A stretch of DNA of 64,000 nucleotides. Origin: an uncultured Ectothiorhodospiraceae bacterium (lineage in GTDB: Bacteria > Pseudomonadota > Gammaproteobacteria > XJ16 > Halofilaceae). The DNA lies in assembly GCA_913055615.1 (NCBI GenBank), contig CAJXKK010000008.1, positions 1 to 64,000 of the forward strand, given 5' to 3'. Positions 17,101 through 24,719 of the stretch are shown piece by piece. Within the stretch, counting starts at the first letter, position 1. Each line of letters begins with the position of its first letter. The notes under the pieces were generated by a model. The model did no database searches. It was not told the origin of the DNA and was given only the letters and a program-made list of their open reading frames with translations. Position numbers and translations under genes: made by a program.

Positions 17101-17422
17101 ATTTCTTGCGCGCGGCCTTCTTCCGGCCGGCGGCCTCGCGCTGCCCGGATACGGGGGCTTCGGTCGGGCTCAGACCGAAATCGGAATCGCCTTCGGCTCC
17201 GCCATCACCCGGCGCAGCGCCGACCCGGAGAATGGAACCGCCGCGCCCCTTGCCGCGGCGCAGCAAGCCCGCCGCGACCAGTTCGTCGCGCGCCGCGACA
17301 TAATCGGCATCCTCCAGGTCGGGCACGTGCTCCCGCAGACGGGCCATCATCGCGTTGTTGCCGATGGAGGAGCCGTCTTCGGGGGTGAGGGACAGGATCA
17401 GGTCGGTCAGACGATCGGCCAT
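14186..17422 (-). CDS. Type III-like site-specific adenine-N6 DNA methyltransferase (Mod)
   Basis: A 1078-residue beta-class methyltransferase. Motif IV is DPPYGIKYGSNF at about 305, and the AdoMet motif I follows later as LDPTCGSGTT at about 594-603, the beta order. Residues 1-66 look like a winged-helix domain (MMARLREHVPDLEDADYVAA), then a Lys/Ala-rich linker near 100. Both are additions to the usual 600-residue Mod. The segment around residues 400-570, expected to hold the target recognition domain, is visibly more AT-rich than the rest. It is long enough to include a further C-terminal domain after 700. It starts the operon, with res 4 bases downstream. The product both protects host DNA and guides Res. 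Confidence 0.88.
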   Translation of the reverse strand: MADRLTDLILSLTPEDGSSIGNNAMMARLREHVPDLEDADYVAARDELVAAGLLRRGKGRGGSILRVGAAPGDGGAEGDSDFGLSPTEAPVSGQREAAGRKKAARKKSASKAHGPAQVLSYRHDESRVNNPEVGMVHAGTDPDGDKTTWAHDPHLDPELNFDSARGGIEKLIDDALASGDRDQMRDALQELKRLQAPYLNWTGKAERTSFEVDTVSLHVHERVDPATILANASKRLKGKDASDQWRQSDLFAAPFENLPLRQALDFYHHEKGWSNRLIAGDSLLVMNSLLTKESMGGKVQTIYIDPPYGIKYGSNFQPFTNKRDVKDRSDEDLTQEPEMIKAFRDTWELGIHSYLTYLRDRLMLARELLAESGSVFVQIGDENLNLCADLLNELFGPENRVSVITVQKTGGQETEKIPNVADYILWYAKDIDSLKYRQIYRTKEVGVGHGSGQRYDQVELPTGKRIALNAKQKRGEEDIPEGRVFRLTSLISSGVRANTTGEWKFQGKDYDSGATSNWKTSYQGLDRLRKSNRIGARTSSIEYIRYIDDFAAYPISNIWSDVAGASDIVYVVQTSASIIERCVLMSTDPGDLVLDPTCGSGTTALVAEKWGRRWITCDTSRVAITLAKQRLMTASFDYYALRYPHEGLKGGFDYETVPRITLKSIANNPDIDTIYDEDHPKIEAALDDLNAALTAAPPDPIKPVQGVRKGKPVNFAEGDTLYEWEVPFDWPEGWPESARSAFDSFHAARQAMQRRMDESIADHAEQETLYDKPRIDKSKLRISGPFSVEAVPAPTVLSLDEEIPPQEADESVARSGETSRQSMWRDELLKTGVRGKGGAMLRFAEFETLPGLKHIHASGSVAETGERVVVSFGPEHAALEQRQVEMALDEAQTLRPSPQFILFCAFTFDPEAAKDIDEVNWPGVTLLKTQMNTDLLTEDLRKKRASNESFWLMGQPDVDLRRREDGMWEVEVNGFDYFDPKAGDLVSGGKKQIAMWSLDTDYDQRSLMPHQVFFPMADAKGGWNRLRKTVRAELDEDLLEQFHGTVSLPFEAGDNGRVAVKIVDDRGIESLKIMPLED

Positions 17423-17829
17423 GGGAAACGGGCTGCCTGTGTGTCGGAAACGGTTTATTTCCCGATACCGTATCGCGCACGTCCTGCTTTTGCACGCCTG
17501 ATTTTGGCGCCCCGCGTGGCCTCGCCGTTGCTTTCCAGTCGGTCGGATATCGCCTCGATGCCAACCGATACGACGATTGCGCGACGGCCGGGATTACCGG
17601 TGCGTCCCGGTCTCGAAGCATCGGGGCACAATGGACTCTCCTCTGCTGACCGAGAAGTCGTGTCTAAAGCTGAGTATCGCAGAAGTCGCCCGTCAAGGGT
17701 GGTGCCGGACAGCCCGGGTACGATCGGTTGTTACGCTGATACCGAAGGTTTTCGTTCAAATTGTGGGATGTGGGAACTGAACTCGACGTCGCCCTATCCG
17801 GATCCGCCAGAACTCTGTTCTGACCCCAT
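17423..17829. other. Intergenic region upstream of mod
   Basis: No gene is supported in these 407 bases. The part nearest mod should hold its promoter, but no clear -35/-10 pair was found. Near 17811-17831 a REP-1-like sequence CTCTGTTCTGACCCCATTC abuts the end of the protease fragment. Confidence 0.4.
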
Positions 17830-17831
17830 TC
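17811..17831 (+). repeat. REP-1-like sequence at the broken end of the protease gene
   Basis: AACTCTGTTCTGACCCCATT is a variant of the ACTCTGACCCCGAA unit seen at 5789, 6068, 7347 and 7546. It lies exactly where the reading frame on the other strand is cut. Confidence 0.5.
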
Positions 17832-18177
17832 ACCTAATGAAGGTGTACGTGTCTCCGTCCCAATCCCTTGTTAGTAGGTAGCGCTGCTTGGCACCGTCAT
17901 TTACTGCGTCGACCACATGAGCGCATGTGGCGAGTTTACCGTCGCCAACTTGAATAGCCGTTCCGACGATTTCGATCAAGTATTTCTCGAAATCTGGATC
18001 GGAGCTGCTGATTCCGGGTAACGGATCGCCCGGAGAAGGCGGAGCATGCGGCTCATACGGCACGTGCCCAACGGGCAAGAGGCTTAGTCCGGCTCGATAA
18101 AGAACTGTCTGTCGTCCAAGGCTGGCCCAAGGCGTGTCCCTAGCTTGCCTAGTGTAGCTTTTCATCGACGCTTTCAA
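17830..18177 (-). pseudogene. Trypsin-like serine protease, N-terminal fragment
   Basis: The 115-residue reading includes YLIEIVGTAIQVGDGKLATC followed by AHVVDAV. This is the strand and catalytic-His region of chymotrypsin-fold bacterial proteases (G-T-A/G-x-x-x-x-x-x-x-T-C/A-x-H-V-V). The Asp and Ser of the triad are missing because the frame stops ten bases after a REP-1-like sequence. The upstream side is also bounded by REP-1-like DNA at 18183-18250. It is a protease gene cut by the repeat, or the surviving 5' end of a deletion. Next to a large membrane protein gene, it may once have been part of a membrane-associated defence operon. Confidence 0.65.
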
Positions 18178-18182
18178 CCTTA

Positions 18183-18250
18183 GTCGAGGGTCAGATTAAT
18201 GACCTCCGGGTAATCTTGCGAGTCGGCGAGACCATACTCTGACCTTGAAT
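18183..18250. repeat. Paired inverted REP-1-like units (REPIN-like)
   Basis: GGGTCAGATTAATGACC near 18189 and ATACTCTGACCTTGAAT near 18234 face each other as an inverted pair about 45 bases apart. Both are variants of the REP-1 core. It sits between the protease fragment and the start-distal end of the 513-residue membrane protein gene. Confidence 0.5.
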
Positions 18251-18274
18251 ATCGACGGTGAATCGCCGGAAAGA

Positions 18275-19816
18275 TTATATTAGTGTCAACTGCACCACGT
18301 TTGCGATTAAGCGGACAAATCCCGTGACAAATTTTTCGGTGTGCGTAATCGCGACGGCAAAAGCGGCAAAAAAAACGCTCACGAACGCACCAGCCGCCGT
18401 CGGGGCCCAAACGCGTACGATCGTGTCGTGGTGGCCAGCGCGCGTAGTAGATCTGATCCGTAAGGCTGCATGGAGGATATTGCCGACAAGGTTAGCCCCG
18501 AGGCATACCACGCCAAGCAATGCTGCAGCAATGTGTGCAAGTGTAGGGACCAGCGTGCTAGCAAGCATGGCAAAGAACCAGACCGATGTCTCCATCTGTA
18601 GGTGGTTTAGCTGGTCTAGGAGGGTTTGCGAGCTAAAAACGGGGGCACCATTCGGAGTAACCGAGATACTCGATAGCGCGGCCATACAGTTCACGAGCGC
18701 GCAGCTGAGCGCAAGAAGAAAACCAACGGCTAGAGTGGTGTCTAGAATTGCCCATAGAAGTGCACGTCCATCGCGTCCGGCGTTCAGGGAGTGATATGTT
18801 CGGCTCGCTGTGTATCGCGTGACCCCAAGAGAGATCCAGTCAAAGACGACGTTTATCAGGGGCAGCAGAACCAATATGCTCAGCGGAAGGAGTAACGCGT
18901 GGGCTAAGTCGCCGAGAACTGAAGAGTAATGCAACGCGACGAGTACCGCAGATAGTGCAAGAAACCATTGAGCCATGTCGTAAATTGGACCGAATGACCG
19001 CGCGGCACGTTGAAAATCCGTCCGCCACACGACGAGGAGTACGGCGACTAAGAGCGTAATTGTTAACGGGGTTCGCCAAGGAGGGTCTGTGATCCCGCTC
19101 ACAAGGGCAAGTAGGCCGACCAAGATAGCTAGGTTGAGCGCAACGCCGGGACGATGGAGACGAAGTACAAATAGGGCGATCATGAAGCACCATGCTAAAT
19201 AAAAAGTTTCTATGGTGCCGCTCTTAGCAATAAGGGGAATGACGGCAATCAAAGCGAGAATGCGGAGCAGTTGCGCACCGACGATTCTTGGGGCGGAGAC
19301 ATTTTTGGGTGTCTTCCATCCGCCCTGAATCATGAGGTCCACCGCCACGAAGGCGCCAATCAACGTCCAGACGCGATCCCAAAGGGGTGTAGGCTCGCTG
19401 GAAATAACCAAGCCAGCGAATTCAGTCGAGCCGGTAATTAGCCAAAGCATAAGGATCGCGGCGAGAGGGTAAGCGAGCGCGACTTGGAGACAGAACTGAT
19501 AGGAGCGGTGGTTAAAGGCTCCGCGAAAGCTGACAGGGGGCAGATGCGGTCGTTCGTTCGGGGGGCGGGGGCCGAAGGCTGAGGGTGCGAGGTGTGCTTC
19601 GACAGTTGAGATGAGGTTTCGGAGTCCACGGATGTAGTAAATTCTTGTTGTGCGTAATGCACTGGCTGTGCCTGAGATCACCGGGAGGCTGCTGTCGTCT
19701 GGGCATTCGCTTGCGAGTATGGTGCGCGTGAGCCGGAAGGTGAGGTAACCAAGGACGAGCGGCAGCGCAAAATAAAATGGAATTGATTCAATAAACTCAT
19801 GGAGCCAAGTGGGCAC
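18275..19816 (-). CDS. Polytopic inner-membrane protein of unknown function, 513 residues
   Basis: I do not recognise a family. At least ten hydrophobic segments are visible (for example LPLVLGYLTFRL near 20, LILWL-type near 125, ALFVLRLHRPGVALNLAILV near 215, and a C-terminal pair after 420). Between them are short polar loops; one larger soluble loop at about 50-105 is Pro/Arg-rich. No transporter, kinase or channel signature stands out. Base composition is lower in GC than the flanking nrdJ, which together with its place beside a restriction system and a broken protease suggests acquired DNA. The start at 19816 (MPTWLHEFIESIPFYFALPL) gives a plausible first membrane helix. Confidence 0.65.
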   Translation of the reverse strand: MPTWLHEFIESIPFYFALPLVLGYLTFRLTRTILASECPDDSSLPVISGTASALRTTRIYYIRGLRNLISTVEAHLAPSAFGPRPPNERPHLPPVSFRGAFNHRSYQFCLQVALAYPLAAILMLWLITGSTEFAGLVISSEPTPLWDRVWTLIGAFVAVDLMIQGGWKTPKNVSAPRIVGAQLLRILALIAVIPLIAKSGTIETFYLAWCFMIALFVLRLHRPGVALNLAILVGLLALVSGITDPPWRTPLTITLLVAVLLVVWRTDFQRAARSFGPIYDMAQWFLALSAVLVALHYSSVLGDLAHALLLPLSILVLLPLINVVFDWISLGVTRYTASRTYHSLNAGRDGRALLWAILDTTLAVGFLLALSCALVNCMAALSSISVTPNGAPVFSSQTLLDQLNHLQMETSVWFFAMLASTLVPTLAHIAAALLGVVCLGANLVGNILHAALRIRSTTRAGHHDTIVRVWAPTAAGAFVSVFFAAFAVAITHTEKFVTGFVRLIANVVQLTLI

Positions 19817-19939
19817 AGTGGCTTCGACTCGCGAGTAGGCGGCGCGGCGCTGGGCGCGGCGTGGCGATAATGGCGGGGCGGCCGTGTGACCGCCCCTTCG
19901 GGTTCGTGGGTGCGCTTAATCTGGCGCAGTGGAGTCGAC

Positions 19940-22900
19940 TTACCCACACCCCCCCTGAGCCCCACAAGCCGTACAGAAATCACACCCATCCCGCTTGATC
20001 ATGGCGTAATTCCCGCACTCGCTGCAGCGGCGGCCCGGGGTGACTTCGTTGGCGCCGGCGGCGCGCATGCCCTCGAAGGGGATGACGTTGTCACTCTGGC
20101 CGTCGTGGGCGGCGCCGGTGTCGGTGAACATGACGTCCATCGGCTGTACCGGGAAGCCGTCCTCGTCGAGGATGCCGAGCATGTGGTAGCGGTGGATCAT
20201 CAGCCGGGCGATGTAGGCGACCGTGCTGGGCTGTACCGCCTGGCGGTGGGCGCCGGGCACCCAGGCGAGGAAGTCGCCCTGGGCCTCGGGGAAGTCCACC
20301 AGCGTGCGCAGCTTGGAGCCGATCCAGGCTGGATCGATGACGCGCATGTCGTAGGACAGGACCTTGCACAGGCCGTCCAGGGCGCGCGGGTATTCGCCGG
20401 CGAGCCACATGCTGTACGGGCGGCGTTCGCCGTCCGGCAGGCTCAGTTCCTTGAGGCCGAGGACGAAGTCGTCACCCGTGCTCGGGTTCAGGACGTCCAC
20501 GGTCCAGGACATGGTGCCGCTGGCGCCGGTCTTCGGCTCCTTCGGTGACATCAGCGCGTCGAGCACCGGGGTGTCTTCCTTGTTGCGGTCGAACACGCCC
20601 AGTTCCTCGCAGCATTGGCGCACGAGGATGGCCATGGCGGCGACGGCCGACGGCACGCGCTGCGGCTCGCCGTTCGGCGGCATCGGCAGATCGAACGCCT
20701 GGTCGTGGACCCTGGCGAGGCTGTCGAGTTTGGCCTTGAGGAACGCCGTGTCGCGGGTGCGCATGTCCATGGACAACGCCTTGGCGATCGCGCCCGCGCC
20801 GCGCGGCTGCTCGGCGCCGTTCACCCAGACCTCGAACGGGTGCTTTTCGTCACCGTTCGGGCCGTTCTCGACGTAGCCGACGAAGACCGCGAACTTGCCG
20901 CCCGGGTGGCTGACCATATAGGTCTTGGCCGGGTTCCCGTCCGGGAAGCTCGGGCGGTTCTGCCAGCGCAGGCTGGCCAGCGCCGGCTGCGGGGCCTTGT
21001 CGAGGCGCAGGCGGCGGTCGGCGTCGGACTGGTCGAACTCCGACGGCTGCTGGCTGTCGTGGCTGGTCTCGAGGACCGCACCGGTGATGTCGTTCGGGCG
21101 GAACGTGGTCAGGCCCTTGGCGCCGGCACGCCAGGCGCGCGAGTAGAGCTCGCGGAAGCCCTGGTAGTCGTAGTCGGCCGGGACGTTGCAGGTCTTGGAG
21201 ATGGCCGAGTCGATGTAGGGCTGGACCGCGGCGATCATCTGCATGTGGTCCTCGACGTTCATCTCCAGCGCGGAGACGAACGCGTCGGGCAGGTTCTCGT
21301 AGCGGCCCTGGACCATCGGACCCGGGTCGTTGCCCTGCTGGCGCCAGACGCGGAAGGCGTGGTCCTCGACATCGAACGCCTGGGTGGTGTCGTCCGGCAT
21401 GCGCTTGTTGCGCCGGTAGGTCCAGGAGAACGGCGGCTCGATGCCATTGGAGGCGTTGTCGGCGAACGCCAGCGTGATTGTGCCCGTGGGCGCAATCGAC
21501 ATCAGGTGGCTGTTGCGGATGCCGTGCTCACGGATGCTTGCCTTGATGTCCTCCGGCAGGCGCGCGACGAAATGGCCTTCGAGGTACCTGTCGGCGTCGA
21601 ACAGCGGGAACGCGCCTTTCTCCTGCGCCAGTTCGACCGATGCCCGGTAGGACTCGTCGCGCATCACGCGGGACATCTCGGCGGCCATCGTGCGGCCTTC
21701 CTCGCTGTCGTAGCGGATGCCGAGCATGATCAGCGCGTCGCCGAGGCCGAGGTAGCCCAGGCCGACGCGGCGCTTGGCCTCGGCTTCCTTGTCCTGCTCG
21801 GGCAGGGGCCAGGCGGTGGCGTCGAGGACGTTGTCCAGCATCCGGATGGAGGTGCGCACGACCTCGCCGAAGCGCTCCTTGTTGAAGTACGCGTTCTCGG
21901 CGAACGGCTGTTCGACGAACTCGGTCAGGTTGATCGAGCCGAGGCAGCAGCAGCCGAAGGCGGGCAGCATCTGCTCACCGCAGTTGTGCACGTAGAGGCC
22001 GTTGGCGTCGAAGGCGTGGACGCCGGGGACCTGCACGTCGTACACGGTCTCGGTGCCGTCGGCCTCGAGTGAGTCCACGGTTGCGTGGAAGCGCGGGCGA
22101 TTGATGCCGCGCTTGTAGCTGGCCAGCGTGTGGCGCAGGCGCTCGGCCTTCGCCGTGTCGGTGAAGCCGACGCGCTCGGCGAAGCGGGGCAGGTGGCCGC
22201 CGGTGATCAGCAGTTCATGCTGCGCCTTGCACGCGTACTCGGCATGGCCGCCCTTGCCGTCGGGTAGTTCGGCCGTGCGCGCGGGGCGGCGCTCGGCGTA
22301 GATCGTGCTGGCGATGCCGAGGCGGCCGAGCATGCGCTGCGCGGCTTCGAGGGTGGCGAGGTCGGACTGCGCGAGACGCACGCTGATGCCCTTCTGCTGC
22401 GTGCCCTGCACGCTGCCATCGGCGTCGAACAGGCCGCGCAGGAAGCCGCTATAGAACTCGCTCGAAGCGCGTTCCATGGCGGGCGTGATGCCCTTGGCGC
22501 CGGGGGCCATGCCGAACTCGCCCGCGAGGTCGCGCAGGCCGGTGGAGTTCAGGCGGAACTCGTTGCGCCCGGCGATGGCGGACCAGCCGCCGAAATCGGC
22601 ACGATGGGGCAGGGCGCGGGCCGCGGTCTCGGCCGCGCGCATCACCGGATGGGCCGGAATGCCGCCGTCGGCGGTCGCCGCCTCGGCGTCCGTCCACACG
22701 GAGAGCGTGGCCGTCTGCTGCTTGAGCGTGCCGTCGCCCAGCAGCAGGCCGAGCAGGTAGCCTTCATCCGCGTCCGAGGCGCCCTGCCAGTTCACGTCGG
22801 CGCCGTGGTCATGCAGCACGACCTGATCGCCGGGCTGCAGATCGCCCGCGTTGACCCATTCGGTGCGCGGCAGGCTGCCGCGGGTGTCCTGGATCCGGCG

Positions 22901-23950
22901 AAGGACCGGATGGTCTTCCGTCAACCGCAGGCTGAGGCCTTCGCGCGTAGTTAGCCGGAAGACCGGTTTCTCGCCGGTCACGAAAAAGCCGGCTTCCGTG
23001 GACGCATGCGCCTTACCGTCGATCAGCAGTTCCGTCGGCTGGTCCACGAGTTCGCTGACCTGGCGCGGGCCGTCGGTGGTGTGTACCCAGGTATCGCCGG
23101 TGACACAGGGGTTGCAGGCCTGGATGTGCTCGGCATACCAGAGGTTGTTTTCGTTGTTGATGCGGTCCAGGAAGAGCACGCCCGGATCGGCGTGGTCGTA
23201 GGTCGCCTCCATGACGAAGTCCCAGATCTCCCGGGCCCGCACGCGCTCGTAGACCCACTTGCCCTTGTCCGCGTCGAAGTAGACGTCGGTGGCTTCCTTG
23301 CGCCGCGGGGAGGGCTCGGACTCGTGGGTGAGCTCGAAGTAGCCGTCGTCTTCGACCGCCTGCATGAACTCGTCGGTGACCCCGACCGAGACGTTGAAGT
23401 TCGAGAGCTGGCCGCGCTCGTACTTGGCGTCGATGAACTCGCGGATGTCGGGATGATCGACGCGCAGCACGCCCATCTGGGCGCCGCGGCGGTAACCGGC
23501 GGACTCGATGGTCTCGCAGGCGCGGTCGAACACGCGCATGAACGAGATCGGGCCGGACGCCTCGGCGTTGACGGCCTTCACGAGCGCGCCCTTCGGGCGG
23601 ATCGGGCTGAAGTCGTAACCGACGCCGCCGCCGGCCTTGAGCGTCAGCATGGCCTGGCGCAGGGCCTCGGCGATGCCGTTCATGCTGTCCTCGACCGGCT
23701 GGACGAAGCAGTTGATCAGCGTCACCTGCAGACCGGTACCGGCGCCGGACTGGATGCGCCCGCCCGGGACGAAGCCGTCCTTCAGGGCGCCGGCGAACTT
23801 CTTCTCCCAGTCCTTCTTGTTCTTCTTCTCGACCGAGGCCAGTGCCTTGGCCACGCGTGCGCGCTGCGCGACGCGGTCTTCTCCGTCTTTGGCGTATTTT
23901 TCCTGGAATGCGTCGTCTGAAATCGGCTGGAAATCCATGGGGGCAGTCAT
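19940..23950 (-). CDS. nrdJ: Adenosylcobalamin-dependent ribonucleotide reductase (class II), with intein
   Basis: A 1336-residue precursor; the spliced enzyme would be about 961 residues. It reduces ribonucleotides to deoxyribonucleotides using coenzyme B12. Family marks: the N-terminal RIQSGAGTGLQVTLINCFV, the KAGGGVGYDFSPIRPKGA loop, the active-site NPCGEQMLP split by an intein at Cys657 of the precursor, and SIAPTGTITLAFADNASNGI. Near the end are a TSCPD-type domain and a zinc ribbon, CSECGNYAMIKRDGCDFCTAC. The start ATG at 23950 begins MTAPMDFQPI. Two NrdR boxes lie upstream. It is the only reductase in the window and depends on B12, as does the mutase at 31.5-36.4 kb. Confidence 0.92.
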   Translation of the reverse strand: MTAPMDFQPISDDAFQEKYAKDGEDRVAQRARVAKALASVEKKNKKDWEKKFAGALKDGFVPGGRIQSGAGTGLQVTLINCFVQPVEDSMNGIAEALRQAMLTLKAGGGVGYDFSPIRPKGALVKAVNAEASGPISFMRVFDRACETIESAGYRRGAQMGVLRVDHPDIREFIDAKYERGQLSNFNVSVGVTDEFMQAVEDDGYFELTHESEPSPRRKEATDVYFDADKGKWVYERVRAREIWDFVMEATYDHADPGVLFLDRINNENNLWYAEHIQACNPCVTGDTWVHTTDGPRQVSELVDQPTELLIDGKAHASTEAGFFVTGEKPVFRLTTREGLSLRLTEDHPVLRRIQDTRGSLPRTEWVNAGDLQPGDQVVLHDHGADVNWQGASDADEGYLLGLLLGDGTLKQQTATLSVWTDAEAATADGGIPAHPVMRAAETAARALPHRADFGGWSAIAGRNEFRLNSTGLRDLAGEFGMAPGAKGITPAMERASSEFYSGFLRGLFDADGSVQGTQQKGISVRLAQSDLATLEAAQRMLGRLGIASTIYAERRPARTAELPDGKGGHAEYACKAQHELLITGGHLPRFAERVGFTDTAKAERLRHTLASYKRGINRPRFHATVDSLEADGTETVYDVQVPGVHAFDANGLYVHNCGEQMLPAFGCCCLGSINLTEFVEQPFAENAYFNKERFGEVVRTSIRMLDNVLDATAWPLPEQDKEAEAKRRVGLGYLGLGDALIMLGIRYDSEEGRTMAAEMSRVMRDESYRASVELAQEKGAFPLFDADRYLEGHFVARLPEDIKASIREHGIRNSHLMSIAPTGTITLAFADNASNGIEPPFSWTYRRNKRMPDDTTQAFDVEDHAFRVWRQQGNDPGPMVQGRYENLPDAFVSALEMNVEDHMQMIAAVQPYIDSAISKTCNVPADYDYQGFRELYSRAWRAGAKGLTTFRPNDITGAVLETSHDSQQPSEFDQSDADRRLRLDKAPQPALASLRWQNRPSFPDGNPAKTYMVSHPGGKFAVFVGYVENGPNGDEKHPFEVWVNGAEQPRGAGAIAKALSMDMRTRDTAFLKAKLDSLARVHDQAFDLPMPPNGEPQRVPSAVAAMAILVRQCCEELGVFDRNKEDTPVLDALMSPKEPKTGASGTMSWTVDVLNPSTGDDFVLGLKELSLPDGERRPYSMWLAGEYPRALDGLCKVLSYDMRVIDPAWIGSKLRTLVDFPEAQGDFLAWVPGAHRQAVQPSTVAYIARLMIHRYHMLGILDEDGFPVQPMDVMFTDTGAAHDGQSDNVIPFEGMRAAGANEVTPGRRCSECGNYAMIKRDGCDFCTACGAQGGCG
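21983..23107 (-). mobile_element. Intein with LAGLIDADG homing endonuclease, inside nrdJ
   Basis: Precursor residues 282-656 (375 residues). The N-terminal splice cysteine is in CVTGDTWVHT (block A), and TEDHPVL is block B. The endonuclease blocks are YLLGLLLGDG (398-407) and FLRGLFDADGS (503-513). The C-terminal end is VYDVQVPGVHAFDANGLYVH plus Asn656, followed by extein Cys657. All residues needed for splicing and both endonuclease aspartates are present, so the element looks complete and able to home. It sits between NP and CGEQ, splitting the catalytic loop so that the thiyl-radical cysteine is also the +1 splicing nucleophile. Confidence 0.93.
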
Positions 23951-24111
23951 CCTGTTCTTGGTTTCTCGCTCATCGGTGCCGTGCCGGGGCGGCGGCTCCC
24001 TCGTAAAACCCGCTTGGGCAACGGCCGTGCGCCGTTGGCGGGTCGGGCGGCGTCAGTGCTCGCGCCCAGTGATCGAAGTGTAGGACTCGCCCCGTGAGTG
24101 GTCAACAGAAA

Positions 24112-24127
24112 CCACAACAAATTGTTA
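24112..24127. promoter_or_regulatory. NrdR box 1 (proximal) of nrdJ
   Basis: CCACAACAAATTGTTA matches about 11 of 16 positions of the NrdR consensus ACACWATATATWGTGT. Its start is 32 bases from the second box, the three-helical-turn spacing typical of tandem NrdR sites. NrdR represses reductase genes when dATP is high. Confidence 0.6.
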
Positions 24128-24143
24128 TTGGATTTGATTTCGA

Positions 24144-24159
24144 CCACAATATGATGTGT
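24144..24159. promoter_or_regulatory. NrdR box 2 (distal) of nrdJ
   Basis: CCACAATATGATGTGT matches about 13 of 16 positions of the NrdR consensus. With box 1 it lies about 170-200 bases before the nrdJ start, in an AT-rich stretch unlike the GC-rich surroundings. Confidence 0.65.
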
Positions 24160-24357
24160 ATAGCCTGTGGATAAGCTGTTTGTGGATTGCAGTCGCTATC
24201 GCCGTTTGCGAGGCAGAAATCGCGACGTGGCGGGGGTTTGGGCGGGTTGGATTGATCGGTGTGTCAGTGGGGCTACCGAGTCGGTGGCACAGCTTATTGT
24301 GGTCAAGGGGGTAGAGCGAAAAATTTTCCGGAATCCGATTGAGCCAGGCAGGGAATT

Positions 24358-24496
24358 GTAGGAGCGAGCTTGCTCGCGATGGTTGGCGGGATCGTGGCGG
24401 CCCTTGGTAGGCAGCGACTTGGCCATTGGGGCGTTTTCGAGCGGGGTGCGCTCCGGACCTTGTGCGGGCACGATCGCGAGCAAGCTCGCTCCTGCA
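24358..24496. repeat. REP-2 inverted pair
   Basis: GTAGGAGCGAGCTTGCTCGC (24358 on) and its reverse complement (about 24474-24496) face each other about 95 bases apart. Each unit is itself a hairpin (GCGAGC-TT-GCTCGC). Confidence 0.85.
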
Positions 24497-24545
24497 GTGT
24501 GCCGGCAGGGATGCGGGGGGAGCGCGTTCGGTTGGTGCGGTGGAT

Positions 24546-24711
24546 GTAGGCCGGTTTTGCCCGGCGCCTTGGACTGGGCGTCGGATCGGTGCGCCGGTTG
24601 GGCGCCGGTCAATGCCGGCAAACGCGCGGCCGCGATTACGCGTATCGGCAATGGGGACCTCGTCTGCCGGCATTCCCTCCGCTTCGCTGCGGGAAGGCCG
24701 GCCTACGTGGG
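24546..24711. repeat. REP-3 element pair
   Basis: GTAGGCCGGTTTTGCCCGGC at 24546 and an inverted partner GCCGGCATTCCC...GGGAAGGCCGGCCTAC at about 24666-24706. Together they fill the space before the prpD stop codon and may act as a transcription end. Confidence 0.75.
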
Positions 24712-24719
24712 TTGCGCGC

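Noticed and set aside
19875-19896. GGGGCGG..CCGCCCC stem after nrdJ as a terminator
   Set aside because: The stem is good, but no U-tract follows on the minus strand.
20615-22072. Long plus-strand open frame (485 codons) opposite nrdJ
   Set aside because: Antisense shadow of a GC-rich gene; no ribosome site and no recognisable domain.
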